From contig NC_085137.1 of NCBI RefSeq assembly GCF_035046485.1, positions 500,360,536 to 500,424,535 on the forward strand: a stretch of DNA of 64,000 nt, written 5' to 3'. The position numbers were made by a program, and so were the translations under genes. The notes beneath the pieces were generated by a model. It was not told where the DNA came from. It was given only the letters and a program-made list of their open reading frames with translations, and did not search any database. Of this stretch, positions 22,947 to 33,091 are shown piece by piece. Source of the DNA: Aedes albopictus (Eukaryota; Arthropoda; Insecta; Diptera; Culicidae). The stretch's first letter is position 1. Each line of letters opens with the position of its first letter.

Positions 22947-23176
22947 TAAATTTCATTATTATTAGGTTTAAGCAAACAAAGATTTGAACGTCAAAAGGGT
23001 ATCGAAGTGCGGTTGAGTTAAAACTAAATATTGTAAGTAAGTGTAAATTGGTTAAGATATTTATAATAACAATGAACTATTTTCAGTTTGAGCCGATCTT
23101 CAAAGGCTGCTCCAAAAAATTAGTTTTTCTCCACAACAAACTCAAAAATATTTATTCTGACCATACCTACGAAGAT

Positions 23177-25459
23177 ATGCCAGACACTCCAAGTATTGCT
23201 GCTACGACTTGTGGGGCCTGCAGTTTAGCCATACAAGACGGAAAAGTGGAATGTGCATCCTGTGGTAGCGGATACCACTGTCAGTGCGTAGGCGTAGTGG
23301 AAGAGGAGCTAGAATGGTATTGTCCACAGGAAGACTGCCAAAATCAAAAGGATCTTTTTGATCAAGCATCGAAGACAGGTACGAGGAAGAAAAAGAAGAA
23401 ACCTGTAGATAATGCGTTCAGTGTAAAATCTGACGGCAAACTCTGTCCGGTTTTGGACATTCAAGCGAGGTCTTTGTCGAGGGAGAAACAGCTTCGGTTA
23501 GAGGAAATACAGCAAGAACGTGTTTTGATGGAGAAGCGTCTGGAAGTGGAACAAATTCTCCAACAGCGAAGGATGGAAATGGAAAGCGAATTGCAAGAAA
23601 AGGAATTGCGGCAAGAAAAACAGCTGTTAGAACAAATCTTGAATGAGAGGCGGAATCATTTGAAGCGAATGAAGAATATGCATCAATCGTACCAAGAACA
23701 GTTCGATGTAATCCAGCTCGAGCTGGATAAGATGAAGCAGCTTAATCGACACCGATCGAGAGGATTTTCCATTGACGATGGGACAGTCGATTTCGATGGA
23801 AACCCTACTCTGAAGGAAGACAGCTCGGGTGAAGAAGATGGTGAAGTGTTCGTGGAAAATCCAAGTGAAGGAACCGATATGGAGTCAGGAAATCGGAAGA
23901 AGAGGAAGCGGAACAAAAAGAAGTTTGGCAGAAACGCAGTGGAGCGACTTTCAACCATCCCAACGAAGGCGCAGTTGGCAGCGCGAAATGGCATTTCTCA
24001 GAAACTGCCGACATTTTCCGGAAAACTTGAAGAATGGCCGTTGTTCATCGGCAGTTACCGAGCATCTAACGAAGCCTGCGGGTATTCTAACGTTGAAAAC
24101 TTGATTCGTTTGCAGGAAAGTTTGAAAGGCCAGGCATTAGAGAGCGTCAGAGGACAGCTGCTGTTTCCAAAAACAGTTCCAAATGTTATCAGTAAGCTTC
24201 AACAGCTCTATGGGCGGCCAGAACTTCTATTACAATGGCACCTTGAGCAGTTACAAAATTTGAGGCCGCCAAAGTCAGACAAGTTGGCAAGCTATATTCC
24301 ATTCGGCAACGCTGTTGATCAACTCTGTCAGCATTTAGAAGCGGCGGACCTGCAGCAGCATTTAATGAATCCCCTCCTCATTCAACAGTTGGTTGATAAG
24401 CTCCCTGCCAACGATAAGCGAGAATGGATTCGTTTCAAAAAGCAGCAAAAGAGGGTAACGCTTCAAACATTCAACGAATTTGTATCAGGAATCGTATCTG
24501 AAGCGTGTGAGGCAAATGTATGCATTGAGTATGAAATGGAGCATTTTGAGTACAAAACGAGACATGATGAGCAATCCGCATCAAATTATACAGAAAAGGA
24601 GGCGGTTTACACGCATTTTACTCCAGAAGAAAAGTACGGTGAAAATCACTATCGAAGATTTTGTAAAATGTGTGGACGAAATGACCACCGTCTTCGATTC
24701 TGTCGGCATTTTAGGGAAATGCCGCTTGAACATCGTATGAAAGTTGTTGACGAATGGGGGCTTTGCGTAGTGTGTTTAAACTATCACGGAAACGCACCTT
24801 GCCACTCAAAATTGCGCTGTAACGTTCGATATTGTGTCGGGGAACACAATACATTACTGCATCCAGAAGGAAAAATTGTGAAACTTGGTAACAATGCTTA
24901 CTCCAACAGTTCCACTTTGTTTCGCATGATACCAGTGACACTGTATTATGGGACAAAATCAATAGATACACTGGCATTCCTAGATGAAGGCGCTTCTACG
25001 ACATTGATAGACGAAACCCTGGCAAATCAGTTAGGCGTGATGGGAATCAAGCAGCAGTTCACACTTGACTGGACATCAGGAATCACACGTGTTGAACAGA
25101 AATCTCGACAAATGAATCTGTTAATATCAGCCAGGAATGGACTTCAGAAGTTTTCACTTAATACTGTACGCACAGTAGGCAACTTACAGTTACCTTTGCA
25201 ATCCCTGGACACAAATGAAGTCAAGGCACAAGCTTCTATAATAGAGGATCTTCCAATTGCTTCTTACGAGCTCCAGCGTCCGGGTTTGTTAATTGGTTTA
25301 AACAATATACATGTCATCGCTCCAATCAATGCTAAAGTGGCTAAGGCAGGGGAATTAGTAGCTGTGCAATCAAAGCTAGGATGGGCAGTATATGGACAGA
25401 AACAAAAGGATATCAATGGAAACGAAAGAGATAATTTGATCGATGCAGATCATCAATGA
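23177..25459 (+). CDS. Bel/Pao Gag-protease polyprotein
   Basis: A 760-residue structural protein with protease. From the N-terminus: a PHD-like zinc finger (C12, C15, C26, C29, H34, C37, C49, C54); a KKKKK stretch (~71-75); a long charged coiled coil (~99-190); a second basic patch KKRKRNKKK; the Gag core starting LPTFSGKLEEWPLF (~277-440, the DUF1759 type of Bel/Pao Gag); a CCHC knuckle CKMCGRNDHRLRFC (~496-509) and a second Cys/His cluster (~530-545); then an aspartic protease region with FLDEGASTTLID (~602) and the RPGLLIG...LGWAVYG segment typical after Bel/Pao protease. The protein stops there with no polymerase frame. The frame is open upstream to 23,048, but that part lies in the LTR; the ATG at 23,177 directly precedes the PHD finger and is preferred. 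No stops or frameshifts were seen, consistent with a young, possibly functional Gag. Confidence 0.92.
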   Translation: MPDTPSIAATTCGACSLAIQDGKVECASCGSGYHCQCVGVVEEELEWYCPQEDCQNQKDLFDQASKTGTRKKKKKPVDNAFSVKSDGKLCPVLDIQARSLSREKQLRLEEIQQERVLMEKRLEVEQILQQRRMEMESELQEKELRQEKQLLEQILNERRNHLKRMKNMHQSYQEQFDVIQLELDKMKQLNRHRSRGFSIDDGTVDFDGNPTLKEDSSGEEDGEVFVENPSEGTDMESGNRKKRKRNKKKFGRNAVERLSTIPTKAQLAARNGISQKLPTFSGKLEEWPLFIGSYRASNEACGYSNVENLIRLQESLKGQALESVRGQLLFPKTVPNVISKLQQLYGRPELLLQWHLEQLQNLRPPKSDKLASYIPFGNAVDQLCQHLEAADLQQHLMNPLLIQQLVDKLPANDKREWIRFKKQQKRVTLQTFNEFVSGIVSEACEANVCIEYEMEHFEYKTRHDEQSASNYTEKEAVYTHFTPEEKYGENHYRRFCKMCGRNDHRLRFCRHFREMPLEHRMKVVDEWGLCVVCLNYHGNAPCHSKLRCNVRYCVGEHNTLLHPEGKIVKLGNNAYSNSSTLFRMIPVTLYYGTKSIDTLAFLDEGASTTLIDETLANQLGVMGIKQQFTLDWTSGITRVEQKSRQMNLLISARNGLQKFSLNTVRTVGNLQLPLQSLDTNEVKAQASIIEDLPIASYELQRPGLLIGLNNIHVIAPINAKVAKAGELVAVQSKLGWAVYGQKQKDINGNERDNLIDADHQ

Positions 25460-25518
25460 AGCAGTGATGCATAAAAGTTTCAGGTAAATCGGGTCCACTT
25501 TATGAAGGTACCGATGTT

Positions 25519-25529
25519 ACGAGGGGGAG
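25519..25529 (+). other. Polypurine tract of the Bel/Pao element
   Basis: ACGAGGGGGAG lies two bases upstream of the 3' LTR, the expected place for plus-strand priming. Confidence 0.75.
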
Positions 25530-25531
25530 TT

Positions 25532-25968
25532 TGTTGGCATCACTGACATCACTGATGTCTGCACCAGTCTATAAAAAGGAAAGAGTGATGACATGTTACC
25601 GGGCCGTATATAGAAGCTCATTCATTCACGTAGGCACAAAGCAATTTATAAACAAAAACAAATCCGATAGAAAGGAAGGAGAAATCTAAAATTTATTTCA
25701 CTGTAGTTTAAATCTAATAGTAATATCTAAATCAATATTTGAAGTAAGTATTAAGATACTCTGTATATGCTCTATCTAAATTTCATTATTATTAGGTTTA
25801 AGCAAACAAAGATTTGAACGTCAAAAGGGTATCGAAGTGCGGTTGAGTTAAAACTAAATATTGTAAGTAAGTGTAAATTGGTTAAGATATTTATAATAAC
25901 AATGAACTATTTTCAGTTTGAGCCGATCTTCAAAGGCTGCTCCAAAAAATTAGTTTTTCTCCACAACA
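25532..25968 (+). repeat. 3' LTR (437 bp, uninterrupted)
   Basis: It runs from TGTTGGCATCACTGACATC to CTCCACAACA. It is the reference for the LTR length and for the empty site of the MITE in the 5' LTR. It differs from the 5' LTR at two positions by eye (near 25,551 and 25,656). Confidence 0.93.
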
Positions 25969-26253
25969 ATTCTATTATAGAGAATGTACAAATATGAGAA
26001 GAACAATAACACAACAATAACAAGTTCACAAATTTTCTGTTATTAAATTGTGATTGATCTAACAAAACATGTTATTGAATTAGTCTTCCAGGAACATTTT
26101 TTGTTATGCTATTTGTTATTTTGCCGCTTATGACAGACAAGTTTATAACATAATATGTTATGCTAATAACATAAAAATTACTGATTCCATTATTCAGTTA
26201 TTAAGCCAAAATAATATATTTTATTATGCTGTTGATATTTTCTTCTGCTCGGG

Positions 26254-28119
26254 TCTGTATAAGATATCTCAAATAATTGGACTTAACCAGTTTGATGTCC
26301 GAGCAGCATTAATTTTGAAAACGAAGTGACATTTTCTAACAACGAACAAATCCCTTAAATGAGTTGGAATTGGTTTAATTCATCAAACGCAACGAAAATT
26401 CATCACCTTAAATTTAAATGGATGGCTTAATCTTCCATGGAACATCTTTCCATGGAATATCCTACATACATGCAGATTCTGATATCCAGCACCGAAATCC
26501 CTATAGCTATAGGGCACATAAAGAAACGTGTCAGGCGTGACTCAAACCCATCATTTTCCCCATCCATCGAACGGCAGGCAACCCTTGAAATGCTCACCTA
26601 ATATAAAAGTCTGGTTTTTGTCTGCTGTCGCATACCGCACCCGCGCACAATTCGCAACAGAAGGCCCAAAACTTGCTCACTATATTTCACCCCCGCACCT
26701 CGGTCGCTTATGACAGGCAAGTTTAAACATCTCACTCAAATCCTCTCGCTCACTCCAGCTTTGCTTCAATCCGGATCCCAGCTTGGGGACTTGGGGAGTG
26801 GGGCTTGAACTAACAAATCGCTAAACGACGACGACGACGCCTTTCTTGGGGCTCATTAATGGCATAACTCGCTAGAAAAGAGGACATGACGTGGAATCTG
26901 ACTCCCAGGAGCAATGGTGGTGTAGGAATGTAAAAGTTTGGGATAGCGGTGCCTTTCTTGGGTAAGTCGGTGAAGGCACAGCTGTTAATCTTTCAGTTAA
27001 CAACTGCACAATTGTTGAACTGCTCATGTAACATTTTTTCGAAAAACAAACTGCTAATGTTAGCTTCAAAAAATACCATTCGTTTACTTAAGAACATGTC
27101 GATTTCAACTCATTGAAGACTTGAGCGACTCTTCTAGTGAATTAATGCTTAACAAAGTATCGTCGTTATCAGATCCAGGCTAATTGCGTTGTTTGCATTT
27201 AAATGCAGTAGAAACATGCGAGTACAGCAATCGCAAGTAAATGTTAATCGGATTGCATAACTGATTGCACTTCATAGCCAACGACGACGATGAAAACAGT
27301 TCCCCACAAAACAAAAACTATTCACCTGCAAAAAACACTGTTTACACTCTTACTTGAGGCATCTGCATACAACATCAAACAGACGTCTGTCGAACATCGT
27401 TTCAGGTCTTCATTAGCACCAGACCACCCCCACCTCCCAGTCTCCCAATCTTCACCGCCTAATTGAGTACATATACTACTATTGTACAGACATTTATGGA
27501 ACACACATCCGACAAATGCGGACTTCCTACCACTCGTCCCAGTCCAACCAGCGCGCGCAGCGGTTTGCTGTCGAACCGTAACAAACCGAAATAAAATCAT
27601 GCATGGCGCGCGCTCGCTTGCTCTAGCAACGCGTGTGACCGCCCCTGAACTTGAACGCTGTTTTCGATAAGTAAAAAAAAATATTTTCACCAATTTATTG
27701 TGCAATCGGACGCCACTTTATCATCGCGGGGCAAACGGTATGGAATGCACCACTACTGGAGTACAACATTCTAACATTTCGCTGACGATGAACACATCAG
27801 AGGAATACTCTTGTCCGTCAATATTTGTAGTTAGAATTGAATAAATAAAGCAAGAAACTAATTTCGCATACTCCGATGGAAAGACTATTTTGCAACTTGC
27901 AAAACCAATTTGTTTAATTAAATACAAAAAAGACTTGAGTCATTATAACATTTTTTTTTGTATCATGGGAAAAAGTTTGTTGCTGAATTCATGACTAAAA
28001 AGTCATGAAATCATAAGCACAACGCATGGTCGCAGAAGGCGTTATGGCAAACCTGTGCTAACTTTCATGTATCAAAGATCATGACTCTGAGTCATAAGAT
28101 GGATTAGTACAAATATGCC
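26254..28119. other. Unassigned stretch
   Basis: No gene recognised. It includes GC-richer patches (26,560-26,860 and 27,420-27,660) with open frames on both strands that match nothing known, and an ACGACGACG run near 26,827. From ~27,970, ATCATGACT/AGTCATGAAATCATAAG text recurs in inverted form at ~28,808-28,880, perhaps the remnant ends of another element. Confidence 0.4.
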
Positions 28120-28287
28120 AGGGGTCTTCAGTTAGCCTAGTGGTTAAGGCTACGGATCGCCAATCCGGAGACGGCGGGTTCGATTCCCATTACGGTCGGG
28201 AAAATTTTCTCGACTCCCTGGGCATAGTGTATCATTGTACTTGACTCACAAAATACAAATTCATAAAGAAGAAGAAGAAAAAGAAGA
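28120..28287 (+). mobile_element. tRNA-headed SINE (Feilai-like) with target duplication
   Basis: The head carries A-box TAGCCTAGTGGTTAAGGC and B-box GGTTCGATTCC. The body follows with 'gactccctgggcatagtg' and ends in an (AAG)n tail. Flanks agtacaaatatgcc (28,106-28,119) and agtacaagcatgcc (28,288-28,301) form a 14-bp target duplication with two mismatches. Compared with longer relatives I remember, the middle of the body appears deleted. Family name from memory, not proven. Confidence 0.85.
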
Positions 28288-28301
28288 AGTACAAGCATGC
28301 C

Positions 28302-29460
28302 GCCAATCTAACTGGTTTCGCAAAGCTGATTTAGCACTCACATATAACAATCGCCACGCAGTACGCCCTATCTAAGGCAAACGCTCTCACTTTACCCGTC
28401 ATGCATCACTTTCTGGTCAGATTGATTATCTCGCAATCCACCTGGAGCACACTCAGCAACCGCCCTCGCTGCAAAGTGGCGAAATGCAAAATCCACAAAA
28501 AGCGTGTCATTTCAAGTGTGATATGCTTCGTATCACTTGGGAAAGATGATACCAGAAATCGGTTGTCTCATAATTGTCGCGATAATTCGTGCTAAACCTT
28601 GAAGAAGATTCATGAAATCATGCATCAGAACAAATGGGTGCGGGCTTTCTACTCGTCAAACAAACCTGTGACTCCATTTATTTATTTTTTCGTGCCCGTT
28701 CTGATAGGCGGCGTTTTGTGGTGAGAAAACAACGTACATATGAAATAATAAATAATGGGTTCCGATAAAACAGGAATCAGAATGTACTCATACAAGTTTA
28801 ATGAACAAGGCTTATGATTTCATAAATTAACGTCATGATTCTGGAACACATGCGTCATGATATCATGACTAAATTTACCATTTTTCGAAATCATAAGTAA
28901 CATGATTCTAGAGTAGATGCACCATGATTTCATAACACAACTCATCTCTTTTTAACACTAATATGAATAACGTAACGTCGAAGCTATGTTTACAAGAAAG
29001 ATTTTGAACACCTTTATTTATTAAGTAATCATCGATATTTTTACATCAACGCGATGCAACTTATATAAGTGGCACCTACCATTCATCTCGACCAATTCAT
29101 CACACACAGAAGCGGACGGCCACGAATTGCCGAGCAGCGAGTTCGGTGGCGGCGTTGAGGCCTCGATTCTTTCACGGATTGATCGGTGGCAGAGGTAGTG
29201 ATACCAGCAAAATCCAAAGAAAAATCCGCCCCGACCGACGAATTTTATGAATGCCGTCGCTTTCGTTCGTCGGGGCCTCGATTAATTCAAGGATTGAATG
29301 AAAAATCTACATCACTGGATGAATAATCTTGTCGAACAATAACATCTACAAGGCCCTTTTAGTATCATAAAGGTTTCTCTGTTATCCAAAATTTTAACAT
29401 TTTTTATTCGCAAAGAATTTTAATGTACATACATTAAATATACATACATTATACGTTAAC
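28302..29460. other. Unassigned stretch
   Basis: No gene recognised. A TTATATAAG box near 29,060 precedes a GC-richer patch with 'gaggcctcgatt' and 'ggggcctcgatt' in direct repeat (~29,155 and ~29,270). This may be part of an LTR or promoter, but no partner repeat is in the window. Confidence 0.35.
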
Positions 29461-29812
29461 AATAGGACACAATCGGTGTAGTACTGGAATTGAAGTTATG
29501 AGCTGAATTTCTGTATGGTGAGAAAGCCAATTCTCCGTTTTGGCAATGCCATAGTGAAAAGAGCGTGGGTATTATGATTCCTTACTTAATTTGAAGGTGT
29601 TTGAGCAAAACTTTGGGTAACTGAGTTGTTTAAGTTGCAAGAAATGGAGAAAACAACAGCACGGTTATCCAAAGTTTTGCTCAAACAGCATCAAATTAGG
29701 CATTGGTTAGGAAATGGTTCGAACCTAGCAGAAACGGAGAATTGACCTTCTCACCATACAAAAATTCAGCTCATTACTTCAATTCTAGTACTCCACCGAT
29801 TGTGTCTTATTA
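29461..29812. mobile_element. Palindromic MITE (352 bp)
   Basis: The left arm AATAGGACACAATCGGTG... pairs with the right arm ...CCGATTGTGTCTTATT. The arms include matching 'ttctgtatggtgagaa' and 'gtttgagcaaaactttgg' segments. About 135 bp per arm pair imperfectly. There is no coding capacity. Confidence 0.8.
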
Positions 29813-30254
29813 GTCCTACGTCAAGATTGCGGTTATGTCTCAGACATTATCCATCCCTAGTTTTTTCATTACGAATTTTTATAGTATAAAAACACACATT
29901 TATCGCGAAGTTATGCCTCATTTTTTCATCTTCTTGTTGCAGATTGCTTGCCGTGATATGATTGGATAATGTTTAAATGATAGAGCAACAACAAATCTAA
30001 TGATTTTCAACCAAAAAATTTATTAAAAGAAAACACAATAAGAAATAGGAGTTGTTATGTATACCAAAAAATCTTTTAGCTGTATAAGAGATGCACAAAC
30101 TAATCTTAAGCAAACTTCAGAATAAGAAGCTTTTATTCAGCTATCACTGTATGTTTGGATCTAATCAATAAAAAATCCAAATTTTGTTGAACAAATTCAA
30201 TTATGAGATTTCAATAGTGCCATAAGTTTAATCTTATTTGATGAAACAAAAGGT
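29813..30254. other. Unassigned AT-rich stretch
   Basis: Nothing recognisable; AT-rich with short homopolymer runs. Confidence 0.4.
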
Positions 30255-30470
30255 AAACAGTGGTTATACACGGCTAGATTGAGAAGATTGCCAGGAGTGA
30301 GTTGTACGACGCGAAAAGTAAATAGTGGTGTCAGCCCGATTACATTCAGAACATGCCTTGCTTGAAATGATTTGTTTCGACGCAAACAGTGAACAGTGGC
30401 GTGTACGTGGATAGATTCAGAAAATTCCTTGCCGGGAGTGAATTGTTCAACGCGGAAAATAAACAGTGAG
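30255..30470. repeat. Three ~70-bp tandem repeats
   Basis: The anchor AACAGTGG (or AATAGTGG, AACAGTGA) occurs at about 30,256, 30,320, 30,392 and 30,462. Between anchors lie 'attcagaaaattccttgcc', 'gggagtgaattgt' and 'cgacgcgaaaa' in variant forms. Next to an RT relic on the other strand, it may be the 3' region of the same retroelement. Confidence 0.7.
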
Positions 30471-30554
30471 GGAAAAGTGAAGAAAATGACGCGTATTTAT
30501 CAGCAAATGGCCCATTGTCGCTAGTACATTGTTTGGCCTTAAAATGGAAAGAAA

Positions 30555-30820
30555 TCGAAGCGTGAGTGAGAGCAAATTTGAAAGAGCACCCTGCTTTAAT
30601 CCATCCAAGGTCACAAACGAGTTGACACTTCGTCTTCGATCCGAATACTGGATTTTTATACATCCAACGCAATTAGTTTCGCCGGAAAACCATGTTCTGA
30701 CATTATCTGCCAAAGCTAATTTATTTTCACTGAATCTTACGCTGCTTCAAAATCCATGAACAAATGGTGAGTCTGCAAGTTATATTCCCGAAATTGCACC
30801 CAAATCTTTCATCAAAAGGA
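30555..30820 (-). pseudogene. Non-LTR reverse transcriptase relic (palm fragment)
   Basis: Read on the minus strand, the fragment shows, in order, REYNLQTHHLFMDFEAA, then LWQIMSEHGFPAKLI, then SIRIEDEVST, then SFVTLDGLKQG and ALSNLL. These are the motif A to motif B region of an insect endonuclease-RT of the same broad group as the relic at 4.5 kb but a different subfamily. Stops interrupt it after EAA and ahead of LWQ, and frameshifts occur before SFVTLDG. Only ~85 residues are represented. It is dead. Confidence 0.85.
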
Positions 30821-30880
30821 TGCAGTTTACCCCGCTCTCGCCCATCTAGTTCAACTTTTGAGGTGCATGGGCACTACTAC

Positions 30881-31053
30881 CTCAATAGACCACCTCACGG
30901 CGAAATTCTATCTCTTTCGCTCTTTCAGAGAGTTTGAAAACAACAGGACCAGTACCTGTCAAATTTGGCAGGTGTTGGTCCTGTTGTTTTCTAATTTCCC
31001 GTAGGAGAGAAAGAGAGCGATTTCTTGATGACGTCACCGTGCAATGGAGTATA
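30881..31053. mobile_element. Palindromic MITE (173 bp)
   Basis: The centre is GAAAACAACAGGACCA...GGTCCTGTTGTTTTC. Outer arms are CTCAATAGACCACCTCACGG and, complemented from the right, CTATACTCCATTGCACGGTG. There is no coding capacity. Confidence 0.75.
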
Positions 31054-31240
31054 GCGCCTTCGTCTTCGTCGCGTCGTCGAACAAATTAACGCCCAGTGAA
31101 GGTCCCCAGTAGGACCAACCAAACCAACAATAATCGCTGTTCGAGAAAAGCACTGTCAGTGCCAGTGCAGTGGTTGCGGTTGAAAGCTCGCACCAACACT
31201 ACGAACAATTGAATCATCATCGTCGTCGCCGTCGTCGTCG
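31054..31240 (+). promoter_or_regulatory. Candidate promoter and untranslated first exon
   Basis: A TCAGT initiator-like site (~31,157) is followed by repeated CAGTG text, a CGTCGTCGCC run and a consensus donor GGTATGT (~31,239). No TATA box and no ATG-led frame are present. It fits the look of a mosquito 5' UTR exon, but no downstream exon can be paired. Confidence 0.25.
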
Positions 31241-32474
31241 GTATGTCTCGGTACGTTGAAAGATCTCATCGCGTTTGGAACTATACCAGTAACAGTATCG
31301 ACAGATTGAATGACTAAGTCTAAGTGCCACAGGAGTTTTCAAACTCGAAATGTTTACTCTTCTGAGTACATCAGAGTACAAATATGTGTATTTTATCTGT
31401 TCACTCTGATCTGAAGACTCATCCAGGAAATTCTCCAGGATTAGCCAGACAATTTTTGACCTTTTATATGTTTTCATCTGTTTGCACCCCTGGAAATGTT
31501 ATATGATCCAGCTCATCCAAGAAATACTTATTCAGTCAGGTAACCGGCGGTCAAAACAATTGCCAGGCACTGTTCACTATCACGTGCGGTTACGTGTTTT
31601 CATGGACAAGTGTTTTCCTCCACACGAATCGCGGTTTGTTCTCTTATCGCGTTCCCAAACTCAAATTTGGCAGCACAATTGTGTGTGCGACGGCAGCAAC
31701 GACCGACCGGCGGCGGTGTCCAATCCGAACCCCAGAAGGCAATTTACAACTCGGTCGCTGACTGTAAAACACACGGTGTGAATTTTATCGCCTCGACCTT
31801 CGAGTACGTTGACTGTACTTGGACAGAAATAAGAGAAAAAAAACTGTTATTTAAACTCCGACCGCGCCGGCTTCGGGTGTGGGAGGGGGCATTGTGCGAT
31901 ACGATACGATACGACTTCATGACTGGAAGATGAGTCATTTTGGAATTGGAAGCGTCGACACCTATTGCGGGGTGAACTACTCGCTACTTTGCTCAGAGGG
32001 TTTGTTGACTGCTGGTGCAGTGCAGCTTTGCGGTTTTGAGGTGGATATGGAGGCAATACAATAAACAAAACGAACCTCGAGGCAGTGGTGAATCATAGCA
32101 AATTGTTTTTGTTTTGGGCTTTAATGTGGGTTTAATTCATATGTTATCTTAGAGACATCGTATTGGTAGCGTAATCCCCTTCCAATTTATGTAAACCCAA
32201 CTCAATAATAACATACACCGATAGTCAGTGCAAAAGAGTTAGAGTTATGCTTTTGACGCATTTGTGAGTATAAGCAACAGATGCAAAAATAATGAACTAG
32301 ATCGGTGAGCTTGACCCACGTAACGTTGCATTTTTTTACTAATATAATGCAAACCTATCATGAGTGATTAAAAACTAGATATTTTTTTGATTATATCAAA
32401 GTTCTGAAGAGTGAGAAACTAATAAATTCCGACCAATAATAAACTGATGAGGAGCGAAGAACTTGAAGACTTTT
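31241..32474. other. Unassigned stretch
   Basis: No gene recognised. A GC-richer patch at 31,560-31,900 has frames on both strands (for example 31,610-31,933 plus) lacking known motifs. Confidence 0.4.
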
Positions 32475-32644
32475 TTCTGTACTAATGAGATTATTAGCCC
32501 TAGGCTAATTCATCTCGGGATCCACGCTTTATTTCTCTTCCGAAGGAAAAACTCACATTGTGTGATTTTGTCGGGAGTGGGATTCGACCCCAGATCCTCG
32601 GCGTGATAGTCAAGTGTTCTAACTATTACACCAGGTCCGCTCCG
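32475..32644 (-). mobile_element. SINE family 2, complete, with 13-bp target duplication
   Basis: The minus-strand head has A-box-like GACCTGGTGTAATAGTTAG and a B-box in GGGGTCGAATCCC. The body follows with CCGAGATGAATTAGCCTAGG and an AT-rich tail. A perfect direct repeat CTTGAAGACTTTT flanks it (32,462-32,474 and 32,645-32,657). There is no tRNA acceptor stem. Confidence 0.88.
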
Positions 32645-32657
32645 CTTGAAGACTTTT

Positions 32658-33087
32658 ATTAAACCTCCATTGGTCATCTCCTTGCGTCATCTATAGAAAG
32701 TGAGATATTGAGTTGGAATTTAATTGATGCAACATGATTAGATGAACGTGCACAAATATCATGTCACAAGGTTTGACTGAGTTATAACGAAAAGTGTCCA
32801 AACTAGATAATTCTGCCGCTAAGCGAGCAGCTATTCGAATATGACGAAAAAAAATATCCAAAATTTGTTTGTTTCAACCAACCAATCCACACAGCATTTC
32901 GATTGTTTTTTCTCTCCGTTTCTTCACTGGTATCACGATGATTCATCTCGTGCTGCTAAATGAAGAAACTCATTTTGTATGCACTTCACTTGCTATTTCC
33001 CAGCTTTTCCAAGCAATCCTACCAGGCAACTAACCAGCAGCGGCAGCCGGCAAAGAAAACCCGAAAAAATGGGTAGAGCGAAACTAT
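32658..33087. other. Unassigned stretch
   Basis: No gene recognised. 'gactgagttataacgaaaagtg' near 32,776 resembles the centre text of the MITE at 54.3 kb and the piece at 20.7 kb. Confidence 0.4.
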
Positions 33088-33091
33088 AAAT

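Larger units (their letters stand above)
21779..23138 (+). repeat. 5' LTR (437 bp plus a 923-bp insertion)
   Basis: The LTR is split after 22,025 by a palindromic MITE with TA duplication. The two LTR parts add up exactly to the 437 bp of the 3' LTR. It carries a TATAAAAA box and, in both LTRs, GTAAGT donor-like sites (21,991 and 23,033) and a TATTTTCAG acceptor-like site ending at 23,086. Confidence 0.93.
21779..25968 (+). mobile_element. Non-autonomous Bel/Pao LTR retrotransposon
   Basis: Two 437-bp LTRs (TGTTG...CAACA) flank one gag-protease gene and a purine tract. A perfect 5-bp target duplication ATTCT lies at 21,774-21,778 and 25,969-25,973. Once the MITE in the 5' LTR is discounted, the LTRs differ at only two positions by eye, so insertion is very recent. 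Reverse transcriptase, RNase H and integrase are wholly absent, so mobility would need a helper element. Confidence 0.93.
21565..26253. mobile_element. ACCCGAGCAG-family MITE interrupted by a Bel/Pao element
   Basis: The left end CCCGAGCAGAGGAGAATA (21,565) pairs with the right end TTTTCTTCTGCTCGGG (26,253). Removing the LTR element (21,779-25,968) and one 5-bp target copy leaves about 494 bp, rich in AATAACA/TGTTATT text on both strands as in its relative at 45.4-45.9 kb. Confidence 0.8.

Noticed and set aside
23683..24014. Minus-strand frames inside the gag gene
   Set aside because: Shadows of the domain-bearing plus-strand gene.
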